64,000 bases of DNA, taken from contig JAYEVE010001072.1 of NCBI GenBank assembly GCA_036346375.1, positions 1-64,000 on the forward strand, given 5' to 3'. A model generated the notes under the pieces. It was not told where the DNA came from, did no database searches, and saw nothing but the letters and a program-made list of their open reading frames with translations. Positions within the stretch are counted from its first letter, which is position 1, and the number at the start of each line of letters is the position of its first letter. Origin of the DNA: Guadua angustifolia (Eukaryota > Streptophyta > Magnoliopsida > Poales > Poaceae). Shown one piece after another: positions 10,836 through 22,372 of this stretch. The translations under genes were made by a program, and so were the position numbers.

Positions 10836-12930
10836 TTAGGTCCACGACGTTAGTGACAAGTGATTTGGGGACCCAAATAGATCGCTCACTAGAAGCATTC
10901 TTGGGCTTACCCCAATATGACATGCAACTACTCTCACGAGGCTAGTCCTCTTAAGCACATATGAAGCAAAGAAGGTAGATTGAGCCTTATACTTAGCATT
11001 TGCTTCCCCCTTAACGAAGTGAATGGGCTTGCTCAAAGGAGCTACCACAATGTGGTTCCCTTTGCCCTTGGGAGGAACATACCCAAGCCCATGCTTCATG
11101 GGGTTACCTTGACGCTTACCGAGGAATTCCTCTAATCCTTTGCTAGCCTTATAGGACTTTTGAAGTCCATCTTCAAGCATTCCCTTGAGCTTCTCATTTT
11201 CATGAGCTAGTACTTGCAAAGTCTCAAGGTTAGTAGCAAAAGTATTAACATTTATATTGAAGCATCTGGCACAACCATTGCTAGTAGAGGGTAGTGAATT
11301 ATTGGAGTCTTGGTTAATGATTGTGAGGGAGCTATTCGAGAGATCAACAAGCTTCAACTCTAGAGCCTTGCAAGCGTCGTTTGCTTGAACAAGTTGCTCT
11401 AATAGTGAAGCATTGGTGATCTCAAGACTAACCACCTCGGACTTGGTCACTTTTGAGCTATTGACCAACTCCACATTTTTCTTCTTTTCAAAAGACAAGC
11501 TCTTCTCTAGCTCACGATTTTTCTCTTTTTCGAGGATGAGCAAATCCTCTTGAGCTTCGAGAGTAGCTTCCTTTTGCTCTAAAACTTCCTCCAATCTTTC
11601 AATATCCTTTAGAAGCAAGTTTAGTTTTTGAATATCAAAATTTTTCATAGACTTAAGCACAGTGCTAATGTCCTCATCATCACTATCGCTATCGTGCTCA
11701 TCTAGGCAATCATTTGCAATAGAGGGAGTGGAGACAAGTGTTGATACCTTGTGCCCCTTTGCCATGAGGCACATTGGAGCTACTTCATCGTCATCGCTTA
11801 AGTTGTCGAAGAGGCTCTTCGACATTGTCGGAGTAGAGGGTATGGCGATGGCGACGGAGATGATTCCACCTTCATTGTCGGAGTTTGACTCGGAGTCGGA
11901 GTCGGAGCTGGAGTCGGTGTCGGAGTTCCACTCCTTTCCAATGTAGGCACGACCCTTGCCCTTGTACTTCTTGCTCTTCTCCTTCTCCTTGTCCTTGCCC
12001 CGATACTTGTCTTTCTTGAGTGGTTTCTCATCTTTACCTTCCTTATGCGGACACTTGGCAATAAAATGGCCGGTTTTGCAGCATTCATAGCACCTTCTTG
12101 TAGAATGTCTCCCTTTTGATTTTCTTCCATAGTTCTTTGAATGACTTCCCTGTTTGAAATTCTTCTTCTTAAAGAACTTGTTGAACCTTCGCACGAATAG
12201 AGCCATATCTTCATTTGTCAATGGACCACTAGACTCTTCGTCCTCACTTGTGCTTTCTTCGGCTTGACGCACAACTTTGACAGCCTTCAAAGCGATGCCC
12301 TTTTTCTTCCCAGACTTGAGTTCTTCCACAACTTCCGCCTCTTTAACCATCATCTCATCCATCATTAGCCGGCCAATTACGTCATGCGGTGTCATTGTGT
12401 CGAAATTTGGCCGGTCTCGGATTAGTTGCACGAGGTTGCGGTTGGTAGGAGTGATCACACGAAGGATTATCTTCACCACGGCCTTGTCAGTAAGATCGGT
12501 GCACCCAAGACCTTTAGCTTGATTTACAAGCATCATCAGACGATCAAACATCTTAGTGTACGATTCACCATCTTCCAAGGTGAATCGGCTTAGCTCACCA
12601 ATGATGAGCTCTACCTTTGATTCTCGGACACTCGACACTCCTTCATGACTGACCATGAGCCTATCCCAAATAGCTTTTGCTTCTTCGAGTCCATCTACTC
12701 GGTTGAACTCAGAATCACTTAAGGCATTGAATAAAGCATTGACGGCTAGATCGTTGAAATGTTGGTCTTTATCTTCACGGAGTAAGGTTGTCCGGATCCA
12801 CGTGCTTGAAACCCGCTCGCACAATCTTCCAAATAGAAGGGTGAAGTGACTCAAGTGCATCTTCATCTTATGTTTCCACGCTGCATAGTGAGTGCCATCA
12901 AGTGAGGCGCCGAACGGAGGGCACGAAACA
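10836..12930 (-). pseudogene. Element A gag (UBN2 domain, CCHC knuckle, coiled coil)
   Basis: A 676-codon frame (12866-10836) covers most of gag. Blocks in order: HFNDLAVNALFNALSDSEF and the UBN2-type capsid region, a Lys-rich stretch, a CCHC knuckle (CYECCKTGHFIAKCP; cysteine and histidine spacing C-X2-C-X4-H-X4-C intact), an acidic Ser/Asp-rich spacer, and a long Glu/Lys/Leu-rich coiled coil. The N-terminus is damaged: the expected start near 13000 is ATG TAA, and the first ~60 codons are in other frames. The last residues before 10836 are out of frame relative to element B. Gag would package element RNA; the long coiled coil is a Sirevirus trait. Confidence 0.88.
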
Positions 12931-13074
12931 TACGATGAAGAGCCGAGGAATTGTAATTAAGTGGAATTCCCATCCTAAGATCATCCCCGCACCGAGGTGC
13001 GGTGAGATCTTCTACAGATTCTGTTTGCTTACATATTGATTCTCCAAGCGGTTAAGCCAAACTAAGGAGATTTG

Positions 13075-13086
13075 GCTCTGATACCA
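13075..13086 (-). other. Primer binding site of element A (tRNA-iMet)
   Basis: On the minus strand, TGGTATCAGAGC follows the 5' LTR after two bases. It is complementary to the 3' end of plant initiator-methionine tRNA and primes minus-strand cDNA synthesis. Confidence 0.9.
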
Positions 13087-13088
13087 AT

Positions 13089-14871
13089 TGAAGGATCGAT
13101 AAAGTCGCCTAGAGGGGGGGTGAATAGGCGTAATAAAATTTAAAACCTAATTAGCAGCGGAATTATCGGAATATCTGACTTTGATATCGGACTATCCGAT
13201 TTATATCGGAATATCCGATACCGCAGGTCGGACTATCCGATCAGAGCGCAATAAACCCTAAAAAGTAGATCTGAGAAATTAGAGAGACTAGATTTCTACC
13301 AAATGAAATTTCTGAGCAGAGGTAACGTCTAGAGTACTAGATCAACCAATATCTACGGCAAGTAGCTACCAAAAGCTTGAATCCCCAAAGATCAAGTCAA
13401 GAGCACACGGGGACAAATAGAAAACTCACAAACCAAAGAGATGCAGTGATTTTTCCCGAAGTTCAGATCTTTGAGGAGATCCTACGTCTTCGTTGAGGAG
13501 GCACCAAGCCCGGGTCCCTTTCGACCACGATCCTCCCGGTGTTGCACAAAGCACTCGCCGGTTCACTTCTTGATCCCTTTCCTTGCGGAGGTGGAATCGA
13601 ACCTTCACAAACTCCGGAGGCTTCCCACACGTAGATTGGGAGCTCACCGGTGACTCCTAGCCGTCTAGGAGACCTCAATCTCCAAGAGTAATAAATGAAG
13701 TGTAGCTCTACTCTTGAAAATCACCCTAGTGCTCAAATGGACTTTCACGGTTTGCAACAAAGCACTAGAAATCACTTGCTCCAATCTCCCAACAAATTTC
13801 TCAAGGAAGAACTCAAGAGAGAGAGCAAGAAGGAGCAAAGGAATAGCAAGAGTGAAGTAAATGCTCAACGGGCTGGTTGGTGTCCCATAAATGAGAGAGA
13901 GAGTGGGGTATATATAGCCAAGACACAAAAAAGAGCCGTTCTGCTCTGTGTCAGACCCCACATCGGACTATCCGATGATATACATCGGACTATCCGATCA
14001 GTGCAAATCTCCAGATCAACTCCACTTGAGAATTCAAAAACTGCTGAGAAAAAGCACACATCGGACTATCCGATTTAGACATCGGATGTTCCGATGTTTC
14101 CAGAGAGATTTCAACGAACTCAGCAGCTCTGGAAAAAGTCTAAGTGTATATCGGACTGTCCGATATAGTACATCGGACATTCCGATAATTCCAGAGAGTT
14201 TTTCAAAGCAACAACTATATCCAAAATCTTTCTAAGTCCACATCGGATGTTCCGATCTTAAACATCGGAATGTCCGATGTTTCCCGAGAGTTCCAGTCCA
14301 AGGACTTAGAAAAATTTTCAAATCACATCGGACTATCCGATATCAACCATCGGACATTCCGATGTTTCCCGAGAGTTCCAGTCCAAGGACTTAGAAAAAT
14401 TTTCAAATCACATCGGACTATCCGATATCAACCATCGGACATTCCGATGTTTCCCGAGAGATCCAGGACAGGCACACACACTCACACCGGAGAATCCGAT
14501 ACTATCGGACTATCCGATATACACATCGGACTATCCGATATTATCAGCACAAGAAGAAAACAAGGTGAGTGTCGTGCTTGGTGACTTCGAAAACTTGTTT
14601 TGCAAAAGATGTTCATTTGAGCACAGAGGTCATTTCTAAAGCATCTACATCCCATCCCTCTTAATAGTACGGCGATCCTATTGACTCAAAAAGGTAAAAG
14701 ATCTACCCTAAGTCGATGCCGTTCATCTTTTCACATTTGAGGGTCAACAACGTCCGTAGATGCACTTCTTTTGGGACTGACACCTGCTTATATACTCATT
14801 TAAGCCATTAGTCCCTTAATCGCTTGTCATTAATCATCCAAAACACAATTAGGGGCCTAGATGCACTTTCA
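13089..14871 (-). repeat. Element A 5' LTR
   Basis: 1783 bp; the promoter LTR. TATA box (TATATATA) at about 13909-13916 on the minus strand. Upstream in element orientation is an array of about 15 dyads (13968-14540); four more dyads sit near the primer-site end (13165-13243). Most of its dyads are perfect, unlike the 3' LTR. The downstream part (13400-13700) resembles the same part of elements B and G (AGGAGTC/GACTCCTAG, CCTCCAAGAGTAA), which supports a common LTR ancestry. Confidence 0.92.
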
Positions 14872-15750
14872 GCTAGCTAGGAGAAGTCTACATTTACTCT
14901 TAAGTCTGACCACTCTAGGTAAGTCAGATCATATTAATCTTCCCACACATTACAGGTACAAGAACGTCCATTAAAAGGATTATTGTAAAGTGCTAATTAG
15001 GCACCAACACATAACCTAGTGCTATGCAAACAATGATCTAATACAGAATATACAAAAATATGTTTAAACAATCATACTTCTAGTCTAGATCGTGACCAAT
15101 TAGGCTTGGTATTTAATCAACATAATACTATAAGCTAGACTATGACAAATTACTCGATGCTGAATGAATGAAAACCATCACAAACAGTAAAGGCATGTGA
15201 TACCTATGGAAGGAGTTCCTAAACAATAACATAACATAAAAGCTATCCTACTAGTTAAAACTAAAGATGAAGTAAGAATTCATAGTTGTTCTGTTCAATG
15301 TGGAATGCATTTGCTTCTTGATCTAAATAGTGGAGTTGTTGTTAACAATTGGACAAGAAATTACAAACTAGAGTGGAGTTAGAATATTTTGACACTATAA
15401 TGTAGCTTTCTAATCCCTCATCAAGCTAACATAGTAGTATATAATACATCAAACTACCTCTGCATGTTCAAAGTAGTGGTAATGAGAATATCAACGTTCT
15501 TATATATATTACAAACTACATGGACTATTTTACCAACCATCCATATTAAATCACAGGATAAGGTCACAGGGATCACCGAATCAAAAGGAGCACGGTTCAA
15601 GAGGAGGAGGGGGGGAGGAAGCCAGAGAGGAGTTTGCCGAGGAGGGGGAGGATGCTGGGGAGGAGGTCACTAATGAGGAGGTCGCCAGGGGCTAGGGTTT
15701 GGGGGAGCCGAAACACGCTGGGTGCTAAGGTCTGCGTGAGGAACCTCGGT
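14872..15750. other. Right half of the CACTA body, no gene seen
   Basis: Begins with the second GCTAG duplication of element A. The rest is AT-rich with no coding signal. A purine-rich stretch at 15590-15700 reads on the minus strand as an AAACCCTAGCCCC-like leader followed by CCTCCTC repeats, reminiscent of a plant 5' UTR, and could be the relic of another captured fragment. Subterminal CACTA repeats start near 15775. Confidence 0.35.
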
Positions 15751-16311
15751 ATGTTTATATAGTCTTAGTTCATATCTCAGACAGTTTGTGATTAGAACCA
15801 TTTGTGATCTATATATATCACAGATGGTTTTAATTAGTTTAAAACTATCTGTGATAGTTGCAGGAGTCATCAGTAACGGTTTTATATTAAAATCGTTTAT
15901 GATATTCATGTATATCACTAACAGTTTATGATGAGTACTGTCTATGATAATGTTACTGATGGTTTCACTATAGAACCGTTAGTGATGTTCCTTATCACAA
16001 ACGGTTTTTTTAAAACCGTCTATGATAAGATATCTAATATAAGTCTTTTTGTAGTAGTGGGTGCTATACATACGTGGGCTTACCTTACGATAGGCAAATC
16101 GTTACACCCTAGGATGTTACAAATAATTTATTCATATATGGAAAAATGGGAAAAAAACCTATATTTCTCACTTCGTGTACTGGGAAACACCCTAAGAAGT
16201 TATTTTGTAGCATTTACAACCCCATGAGGTATCTCAGTATGCAATATATCCCCCATGACATTACTTTCTTTGGTAATTTTGATGAAAAGGCATAAAAAAG
16301 ATGAAGAAATA

Positions 16312-16544
16312 CTCCCTCTAGTCACAAATAGTTGCAGGTTTAGACATCAATACGGTCTCTAAAACACAGTATTGACTACTAGCTAATTTCTATTGTCATA
16401 TACTTGTAAAACAGAATAAAATTATAATATTTTGAAAGTACTTTTAAGACAAATTTACACATATAATTTTCGTGTATCCTATTTAAATATTGAAAAAGAT
16501 ATTGACCTATATCTAAAACGACAACTATTTGTGACCGGAGGGAA
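16312..16544. mobile_element. Stowaway MITE
   Basis: 233 bp, terminal inverted repeats CTCCCTCTAGTCACAAATAG and (reverse complement of the end) TTCCCTCCGGTCACAAATAG, flanked by TA at 16310-16311 and 16545-16546. This is the standard Tc1/mariner-derived Stowaway structure; no coding capacity. Confidence 0.88.
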
Positions 16545-16990
16545 TAGTCATTAACATACTAGCCTGTGGGGAAGACTTTGCAAATACAGGGAACTTGTCG
16601 ACGTACGTAGAGTAAACTGATCCACAAAATAAGTTGCTGGGGGTTTTTCAAACTCATAGTGCCAATCGGAGTGTTTTTGCAATTTTCCTTTATTTATTAC
16701 TTCTTTTCATCTTGTGGTAGCAACTGAAGCCGGTGACGATTAACTAAATAATTTGAAGGGGAGATGGTTAATTAATTAAGGATTAACATGGCCAAAAGTA
16801 GTACACTTGATTAGCTTCTAACTATATATTGTTTTTTATAACAAAGTTTTTAACTATATTTCCATTACGTACGTGTGGTCAGATGCCAATCATTAAAGAA
16901 GTCCTGGCTAGATAGATATGTAGCATGCATGTATATTATCTTGGTGGCACTACTAAATTATAATTGAATAATAGTCAACTGTACTGCCAC

Positions 16991-17930
16991 TATAATACAT
17001 TAGTATATACTAGCTAGGTAACGCTACACGCTATGCCGCAGTACATTTATGCAACGTATAAAATGTAAGAAATTTGGTCGTATTTTTTATTTTCGTATTT
17101 TTTAAAAAAAATAAAGGGTCGTTAGGACCCATCGACGAATCTATGGACCGCTATAAACTTTCGACGAATCTGTGTTTTTTTAAGAAAACCGTGGTTGTTT
17201 TCTTTTACATAATCTGGGAAATTTGGTTGTATTTTCGGTTTTCGTATTTTTTAAAAAAAAATAGGTCGTTAGGACCCACCGGCGAATCAATGGGCTGCTG
17301 TAAACCTTCGACGAATCGTGTATTTTTTAGAAAACCGCGGGTAGGACCCGTTGGTGAATCTATGGGTTGTTATAAATTTTCGACGAATATGTGTTTTTTT
17401 TAGAAAATCGCGGCTGCTTTTTTATGTATTTTCGGTTTTCGTGTTTTTTTTAAAAAAAAATGGTCGTTAGGACCCGTCGGCGAATCCGTGGGCTGCTATA
17501 AACTTTCGACGAATCTGTGTTTTTTTTGTCGAGACATATTTTTGTTTCTGAATCCGCTTCTCTAAAAACCGCTGAGAGGAACTACACGTAAACCGTAGAG
17601 AGATCTAAAGTAATCTATTTTTTTCTGGGGTTTGTTCCGCTAAAAACCACCAGAGGACGTAAACCGTTGAGAGGAGCTAGATGTAAACCGTAGAGAGATC
17701 TAAAGTAATCTATTTTTTTCCGGGGTTTGTTCCGCTAAAAACCACCAGAGGACCTAAATGTAAACCACAGAGGGATCTAAACGTAATTTTGAATTTTTTG
17801 GGTCTATTTTATTAAAAAACTGACTGGAGGACCTAAACGCGATTTCGTATTTTCTGGAGGACCTTTTTGTGAACGCGCTGATGTGGCATGGCTTGGAGTC
17901 CTCCAATCCTTTGCGCTATAATATATAAGT
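16991..17930 (-). repeat. AT-rich tandem-repeat block, possibly Helitron-derived
   Basis: Between 17065 and 17530 a ~120-bp unit recurs about four times; each has TCGTTAGGACCC, GGCGAATC and CTTTCGACGAATC-like phrases and a run of T followed by a run of A. From 17560 to 17800 a second ~110-bp unit recurs twice (TTCCGCTAAAAACCACCAGAGG). The flanks (CTAGCTAG near 17010 and TATATTATAGCGC, minus strand, near 17915) resemble Helitron ends, but no terminal hairpin is seen. No credible coding sequence is present. Confidence 0.4.
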
Positions 17931-18395
17931 ACACATTAGAGGCATGACACACGGATTAATTGTCGTTTAATGCAGGAATTCGGTGGCACTGCCGCTGTTA
18001 AGCCAGTTCATTAATTGTGCATGAAAGATGCTGGAGGATATTGACAGTCTTTTAGGGAGAGCATATGCAGGACACACACCACGCGATCGAAAACCCCATC
18101 TACATGACCACCATTTAGATCACAATTTCAACAGTGATGATCAGAAGGGGCCAATAAAAGTTCCATTTTGGTGTGACAGGTTAGGCTTCAAGATTTTTCA
18201 AGTTGAGCATGCAGGCGCCTCCGATTGTCTATATCAATATTCTAAGAAAATTAGGCAAGTTAATTAATTAAAGAAACAATTGGCTCATACTTATGCATAA
18301 TGGCGGTGGTTGTCTCTTGGCAATAATTAATTAAGTTCATCATCTCCTGCCAACATCTCCAATCTAGCTAGCTAGCTAGCTTGCTGTACACATTA

Positions 18396-18952
18396 CTAGA
18401 TAAGGAAGCGCGGCGGCACGCCGCGCGCGTGAACAAAAACAAATTTGTGGTTTTTTCGGAGGAAAAACGGACCACGAAAACATTTTTTTGGAGAAACGAG
18501 GAAAAACGGACCACGGAAACATTTTTTCCGGGGAAAAACGAATTTGTGTTTTTTTCCGGAGAAAAAACGGAGCACAAAAACATTTTTCCTAGGAAAAACG
18601 GAGCACGAAAATATTTTTTCGGAAAAAACGGGAAAAGGACCTGTACGTAAAGAGCGGGGACCTATTTATTATATTTTTGGACCCGACCGCTATCCCGAAA
18701 AATTAGAAAAGGGCTCATTCGCGATTCGCATTTAACGGATGCATCTTTTCATAAAGTAACAAACCAGGGACCCAAACGCAATCCGGGGAAAATTTTCTTT
18801 ACCTCACAAAAAATCACAAAGGACCATTTTGTAAATTCGCAGGGATCTATACGTAATTTGGAGAAACGGATGGACTTTTTTGTAAAATTGCCGGATTGAC
18901 ACGTGGATAGCCGCTCCTTCCAGGAAACTTGCGAACTTTAATTAGGGGAGGA
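18396..18952 (-). mobile_element. Small non-autonomous Helitron
   Basis: Read on the minus strand it starts TCCTCCCC after an A and ends in CTAG followed by T, the Helitron insertion pattern (A^T, no duplication). A GC-rich hairpin (GCGCGGCG...CGCCGCGC, 18405-18427) lies about 9 bases before the CTAG end. The interior has ~50-bp repeats of an AAAACGGACCACGAAAACATTTTT type. No Rep/helicase is encoded. Confidence 0.5.
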
Positions 18953-19138
18953 TTTCCAAAAGTGAGGGGACAGAACCAAATGCTCGAATGATATGTTCCT
19001 CCATAATCCCCAACAGTGAAGCACTGTTTGTTAACTTCAATGTGGCATGGCAGTTCCCTGTGAGACATCAAGATCTTGATGGCCTCACTTGATTATATTA
19101 TATATACCGGCCGTCATCTTCTCCCCCATGTAACTAAG

Positions 19139-19400
19139 ATGAAATTCCGTGGAGGAGGTCTGCAAATTTAACTTTGTACATCCTCACTCTGATGGATGCC
19201 ATGTGTTCATCTTACCAATCTCAACCATTCATTTAATTTCTCACTCCTCCCATTAATAACACTCTTGATTTCTCACTCCTCCAATTAATAACACTGTTGG
19301 TGAGGTGAGGTTGAGATTTAACTAGATGAACATATGGCATCCATCGGAATGAGGATGCATATGATTAAATTTGCATACCTCCTCCACAGAATTTATTTCC
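19139..19400. mobile_element. Mutator-type MITE
   Basis: Long inverted arms: GAAATTCCGTGGAGGAGGTC at the left is matched by ACCTCCTCCACAGAATTT at the right, continuing through GATGGATGCCAT / ATGGCATCCATC. The flanks CATGTAACTAAG (19127-19138 and 19401-19412) are a direct repeat of 9-12 bp, the size made by Mutator-like transposases. It lies about 2 kb upstream of the HD-Zip gene. Confidence 0.7.
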
Positions 19401-19412
19401 CATGTAACTAAG

Positions 19413-21010
19413 ACAATGTGGCCATACTGCAATCGTCAGAGGCACCGAACTAAGATGGCCTATCATATAGTTAGTATGTCCTACATGTCCACCTCTAGCC
19501 CTGCATGGTGTTCAAGCAAAGGCTAGAGACAGTGCATGTGTGGGACCCGGTCAGTGTCTCATGATCCTCTCGTAACAGGCATGAAAGGGAAATGAGGAGA
19601 GATTATTCATAAAAAGGAAAATTGGAAGAGATGATTAATTACATGAGCATATGTTTGTGGTTTGTCTGACTGAAACGAAAACAAGCTAAACTGTGAATCA
19701 AATTTGTAATACAGGAAGGCAGACGATAAAAGCCACATCACATTTCCATTGGGTAAAACCTAAAACTCATCAGTTGTCCAATTAACGAAGACAAGAAGGC
19801 AAATGCCAATAACTCTTGTTTCGCTTTGAAAGATGATTGGGCATCTGTCTATCGGCCACTGTCGTGCATGATGTCTTATCATATCATGCATACCAACCCA
19901 AAAGGATTGGATTTGATCATAGTGCAATGGCCTCCAGTCCTCCGCTACGTATCTTACCATTCAAGGATATACCAACCCAAAAGGATTCATTGCTTTACTT
20001 TTGTTTTAGATCAAACTTAGGGTTCCATTGCTACTAGTAGTTAGAGTAAATTAATACGCCTCACAAGAAGAGTGTGTATATTGCTGATGTTTCTTCGTAA
20101 CCATATAGCAATTTCTAATTTTTGCTACTCAATTTATAATTTATAATAGAGACTATCTACAAGGCCATGAAAACTAAAAGATAATATACACATTTCTGAG
20201 GACGGAGGGAGTAACAAATTAAAAAATTTTGTGGATGATACTAATAAAATGGGATTTGGAAAAGAGCCTATCTTACTCAGCCATAACTACACATGTACAC
20301 CCCAATTGGAGAATAGAATGTAGATTGATGAGATGCAATGTGACCTGTGAGCTAGCCCCATCATTTAAAAGGCTGTTACAATTAATATGAGCTAACCACC
20401 CCTGTCCCACATCAGATAAGACTTTTCCCATTGGCCCAACTCAAAGTTCCATGTCGAAAAGCAATTAGATGGTGTGGAGAGAGGACAAAGGCCTACCTAG
20501 GACAGGAAGATAAATGGAGCGAGCAATCTTAGCAGATGTTAGTACTATCAACTATTAGGAAAAAAAAAAGTTAGTACTTCTGAATGTCACCGTGCATACA
20601 TGGGTCAGTAAATGGGCGCATGGGTGTTGTGGAATTCGGTGAGTGGAGGATTAGTGCTGTTGGAAATTAATCTACTAATTTTCCACAACTTAAATGTACT
20701 TATCCAATCAATTCTGATCAGGATACTCTAGCTATATAATTAATGCATGTATGAACCAGCTGCCATATATGCAAGCCCATCATCATAATTTACCATGCTG
20801 AAGCCTAACTAACAAGTAAGCCAGCATAAAGGAGGTGTGGAAAAGAAAAGAAGGCATGTTTGTATGTATAAACTAGATATACAGGGGAAAAGGGAGTAGC
20901 GCACCCCTTCAATTCCTACGTACCCTTTTTCTTCTTTGTCAACCTTTGCAAGGTGAAGTGCATTATTGTGTTGTGTCTGCTTGTTTTGGCTCATGTGTGC
21001 TGCCTGCCCT
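19413..21010. other. Upstream intergenic region of the HD-Zip gene
   Basis: No coding signal. The segment ends a possible Stowaway copy near 20200-20213 (GGACGGAGGGAGTA) whose left end I could not find. A TATATAA box occurs at about 20733, but it is too far upstream to be the likely core promoter. Confidence 0.35.
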
Positions 21011-21016
21011 GCCTGC

Positions 21017-21236
21017 CTATATGAATGGGTGCCCATGCCCCCCTTCTTTCTCCCCCTCCCCGCTTCTCACATCCATAGCTCAGTTGCTCAACCACTTCAT
21101 TCTCTCTCTCTCTCTCTCACACACACACATACACACGCATAAAGGTTGAGAGAAGTAGTTAGCACACAGACATATACACTGATAGGTATAGTTTTGCAAG
21201 AAACCATTAGTTGCATATACCGCTAGACAACTGTGT
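21017..21236 (+). promoter_or_regulatory. Likely core promoter and 5' UTR of the HD-Zip gene
   Basis: A CTATATGAA box at about 21017-21025 is followed by pyrimidine-rich sequence (21048-21068) and a (CT)n(CA)n stretch (about 21101-21130), a typical plant Y-patch and leader. The distance from TATA-like box to ATG (~215 bases) is reasonable. No transcript data are available to fix the start. Confidence 0.45.
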
Positions 21237-22372
21237 ATGGCGCAACAAGAGGTCGGCCTAGCACTGGGCCTCTCCCTCGGCTCCGGCCACCACCAGCCGA
21301 AAGGACGGCCACCATCGCAGCCGTGGGCTCTAGACCCGTCGCTACTGACCCTCAGCCTCCCAGCCGACAGCGTGCTGACTGCACCAGGACGGCCACTGAT
21401 GGCAGCCGTGAAGAGGGAGCTGCGGGCCGCGGAGGACGAGGAGGCCGTGGCCGCCGAGAGAGCGCTTTACTCGGCGCCGTCGTCCGCAGCGGCGGACGAC
21501 GACGAGGGGTGCAACAGCCGGAAGAAGCTCAGGCTGACCAAGGAGCAGTCGGCGCTGCTGGAGGATCGCTTCAAGGAGCACAGCACCCTCAACCCTGTAA
21601 GTATATCTTACTACCTAGCTAGCTAGTATATATATACTAGCTTCTTTAATTTTAGCTTAATTAAATTAATTCATTAATTACATATGTGCAATTATTTTAA
21701 GTGCATTTTTGCGCTTTTCTTAATCGATTTGCCTTCTTGGTTAACGAATTTGTGCAGAAGCAAAAGGTTGCTTTGGCCAGGCAGCTCAACCTCAGGCCAA
21801 GGCAAGTGGAGGTGTGGTTCCAAAACAGAAGAGCCAGGTTAGTTTGTCTTGTTCACCTCCAAATCTCTATCCAGTTCGCTCTTCTTTTTCTTTTTTTGTT
21901 TTCGTTTTTCGTCATACCATTTCTCACGAAAAATTGCTCTATAAGAATGGATGAGGACTGAGAAGAAGAAGAAACAAATAAATTTGCGTACATATATACA
22001 TGAGCAATCGATTGGTTGATCGATTAATATTGATGTGCGTGCATGGATGCATGCTTGGATGGTGGCAGGACGAAGCTGAAGCAGACGGAGGTGGACTGCG
22101 AGCTGCTGAAGCGCTGCTGCCAGACGCTCACCGAGGAGAACAGCCGCCTCCACCGCGAGCTCCAGCAGCTCCGCGCCCTCAACCACCCCCACCCCGCCGG
22201 CTTCTTCATGACGCAGCTGCCCGCCGCCACGCTCGCCATCTGCCCCTCCTGCGAGCGCCTCGCCGGACCACCACCAGCCGCCGGCGCCGCGGACCGTCCC
22301 AGCAAGGCGACCGGCCCCGGCCGGACAGCGCACTTTCAATTCAGCCCTTTCACCAACTCCGCCACCTGCTGA
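21237..22372 (+). CDS. Class II HD-Zip transcription factor, three exons, 247 aa
   Basis: Exons 21237-21596, 21758-21837 and 22069-22372, joined at GT/AG sites (744 nt, 247 codons plus TGA). Two EAR-like repression motifs lie in the N-terminal part (LALGLSL, residues 8-14; LTLSL, 37-41). An acidic/Ala-rich stretch leads to the homeodomain (about 92-151; helix 3 with WFQNRRAR at 140-147), followed at once by a leucine zipper (about 152-183) and the class II signature CPSCER (205-210). The protein is expected to be nuclear, to bind CAATNATTG-type sites as a dimer and to repress, as in shade, auxin and leaf-polarity responses of the family. One intron splits the homeodomain before KQKVALARQL, the other falls inside RAR|TK, as in other class II genes. 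All key residues are intact. The exact orthologue cannot be named; the start is the first ATG that gives the LGLSLG N-terminus. Confidence 0.95.

Larger units (their letters stand above)
2971..14871 (-). mobile_element. Element A: full-length Sirevirus-like Ty1-copia retrotransposon
   Basis: LTRs at 2971-4731 and 13089-14871 bound a minus-strand element flanked by exact 5-bp duplications GCTAG (2966-2970, 14872-14876). Order on the minus strand: 5' LTR, tRNA-iMet primer site, gag, protease, integrase, RT, RNase H, an intergenic stretch with dyads, an extra ORF, polypurine tract, 3' LTR. Integrase before RT is the copia order. The large size (11.9 kb), long gag with coiled coil, extra ORF after pol and TGGTATCAGAGC primer site place it with the Sirevirus group. 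gag-pol is broken in many places, so the copy is not autonomous. It sits inside the CACTA element and is therefore the younger of the two. Confidence 0.92.
1202..16059. mobile_element. Non-autonomous CACTA (En/Spm) element split by retrotransposon A
   Basis: The left terminus begins CACTACAACAAAGAAGG at 1202; the right terminus ends GTAGTAGTG at 16059, which reads CACTACTACAAAAAGAC on the other strand. Exact 3-bp duplications (GGT) lie at 1199-1201 and 16060-16062. Both ends carry arrays of subterminal motifs (TCACAGACGGTTTT, AAAACCGTCTATGATAAG), the usual binding sites for the CACTA subterminal-repeat protein. Without the inserted element A (2971-14871 plus 5 bp) the body is about 3 kb. No TNP2-like transposase is visible, so the element would need help in trans. 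Its cargo is a large inverted repeat (1413-2178) and a gene fragment (about 2290-2790). The part right of A (14877-15750) has no recognisable gene; a purine-rich stretch lies at 15590-15700. Confidence 0.88.

Noticed and set aside
13968..14540. Regularly recurring ATCGGA...TCCGAT units as a CRISPR-like array
   Set aside because: The units are 15 bp, irregularly spaced, self-complementary and inside a plant retrotransposon LTR; there are no uniform spacers.
18028..18267. 79-codon plus-strand ORF upstream of the Helitron
   Set aside because: No recognisable family, start context or splice partner; His/Asp-rich low-complexity start.
20161..20215. Another complete Stowaway MITE
   Set aside because: Only one end (GGACGGAGGGAGTA) is seen; no matching left terminus was found.
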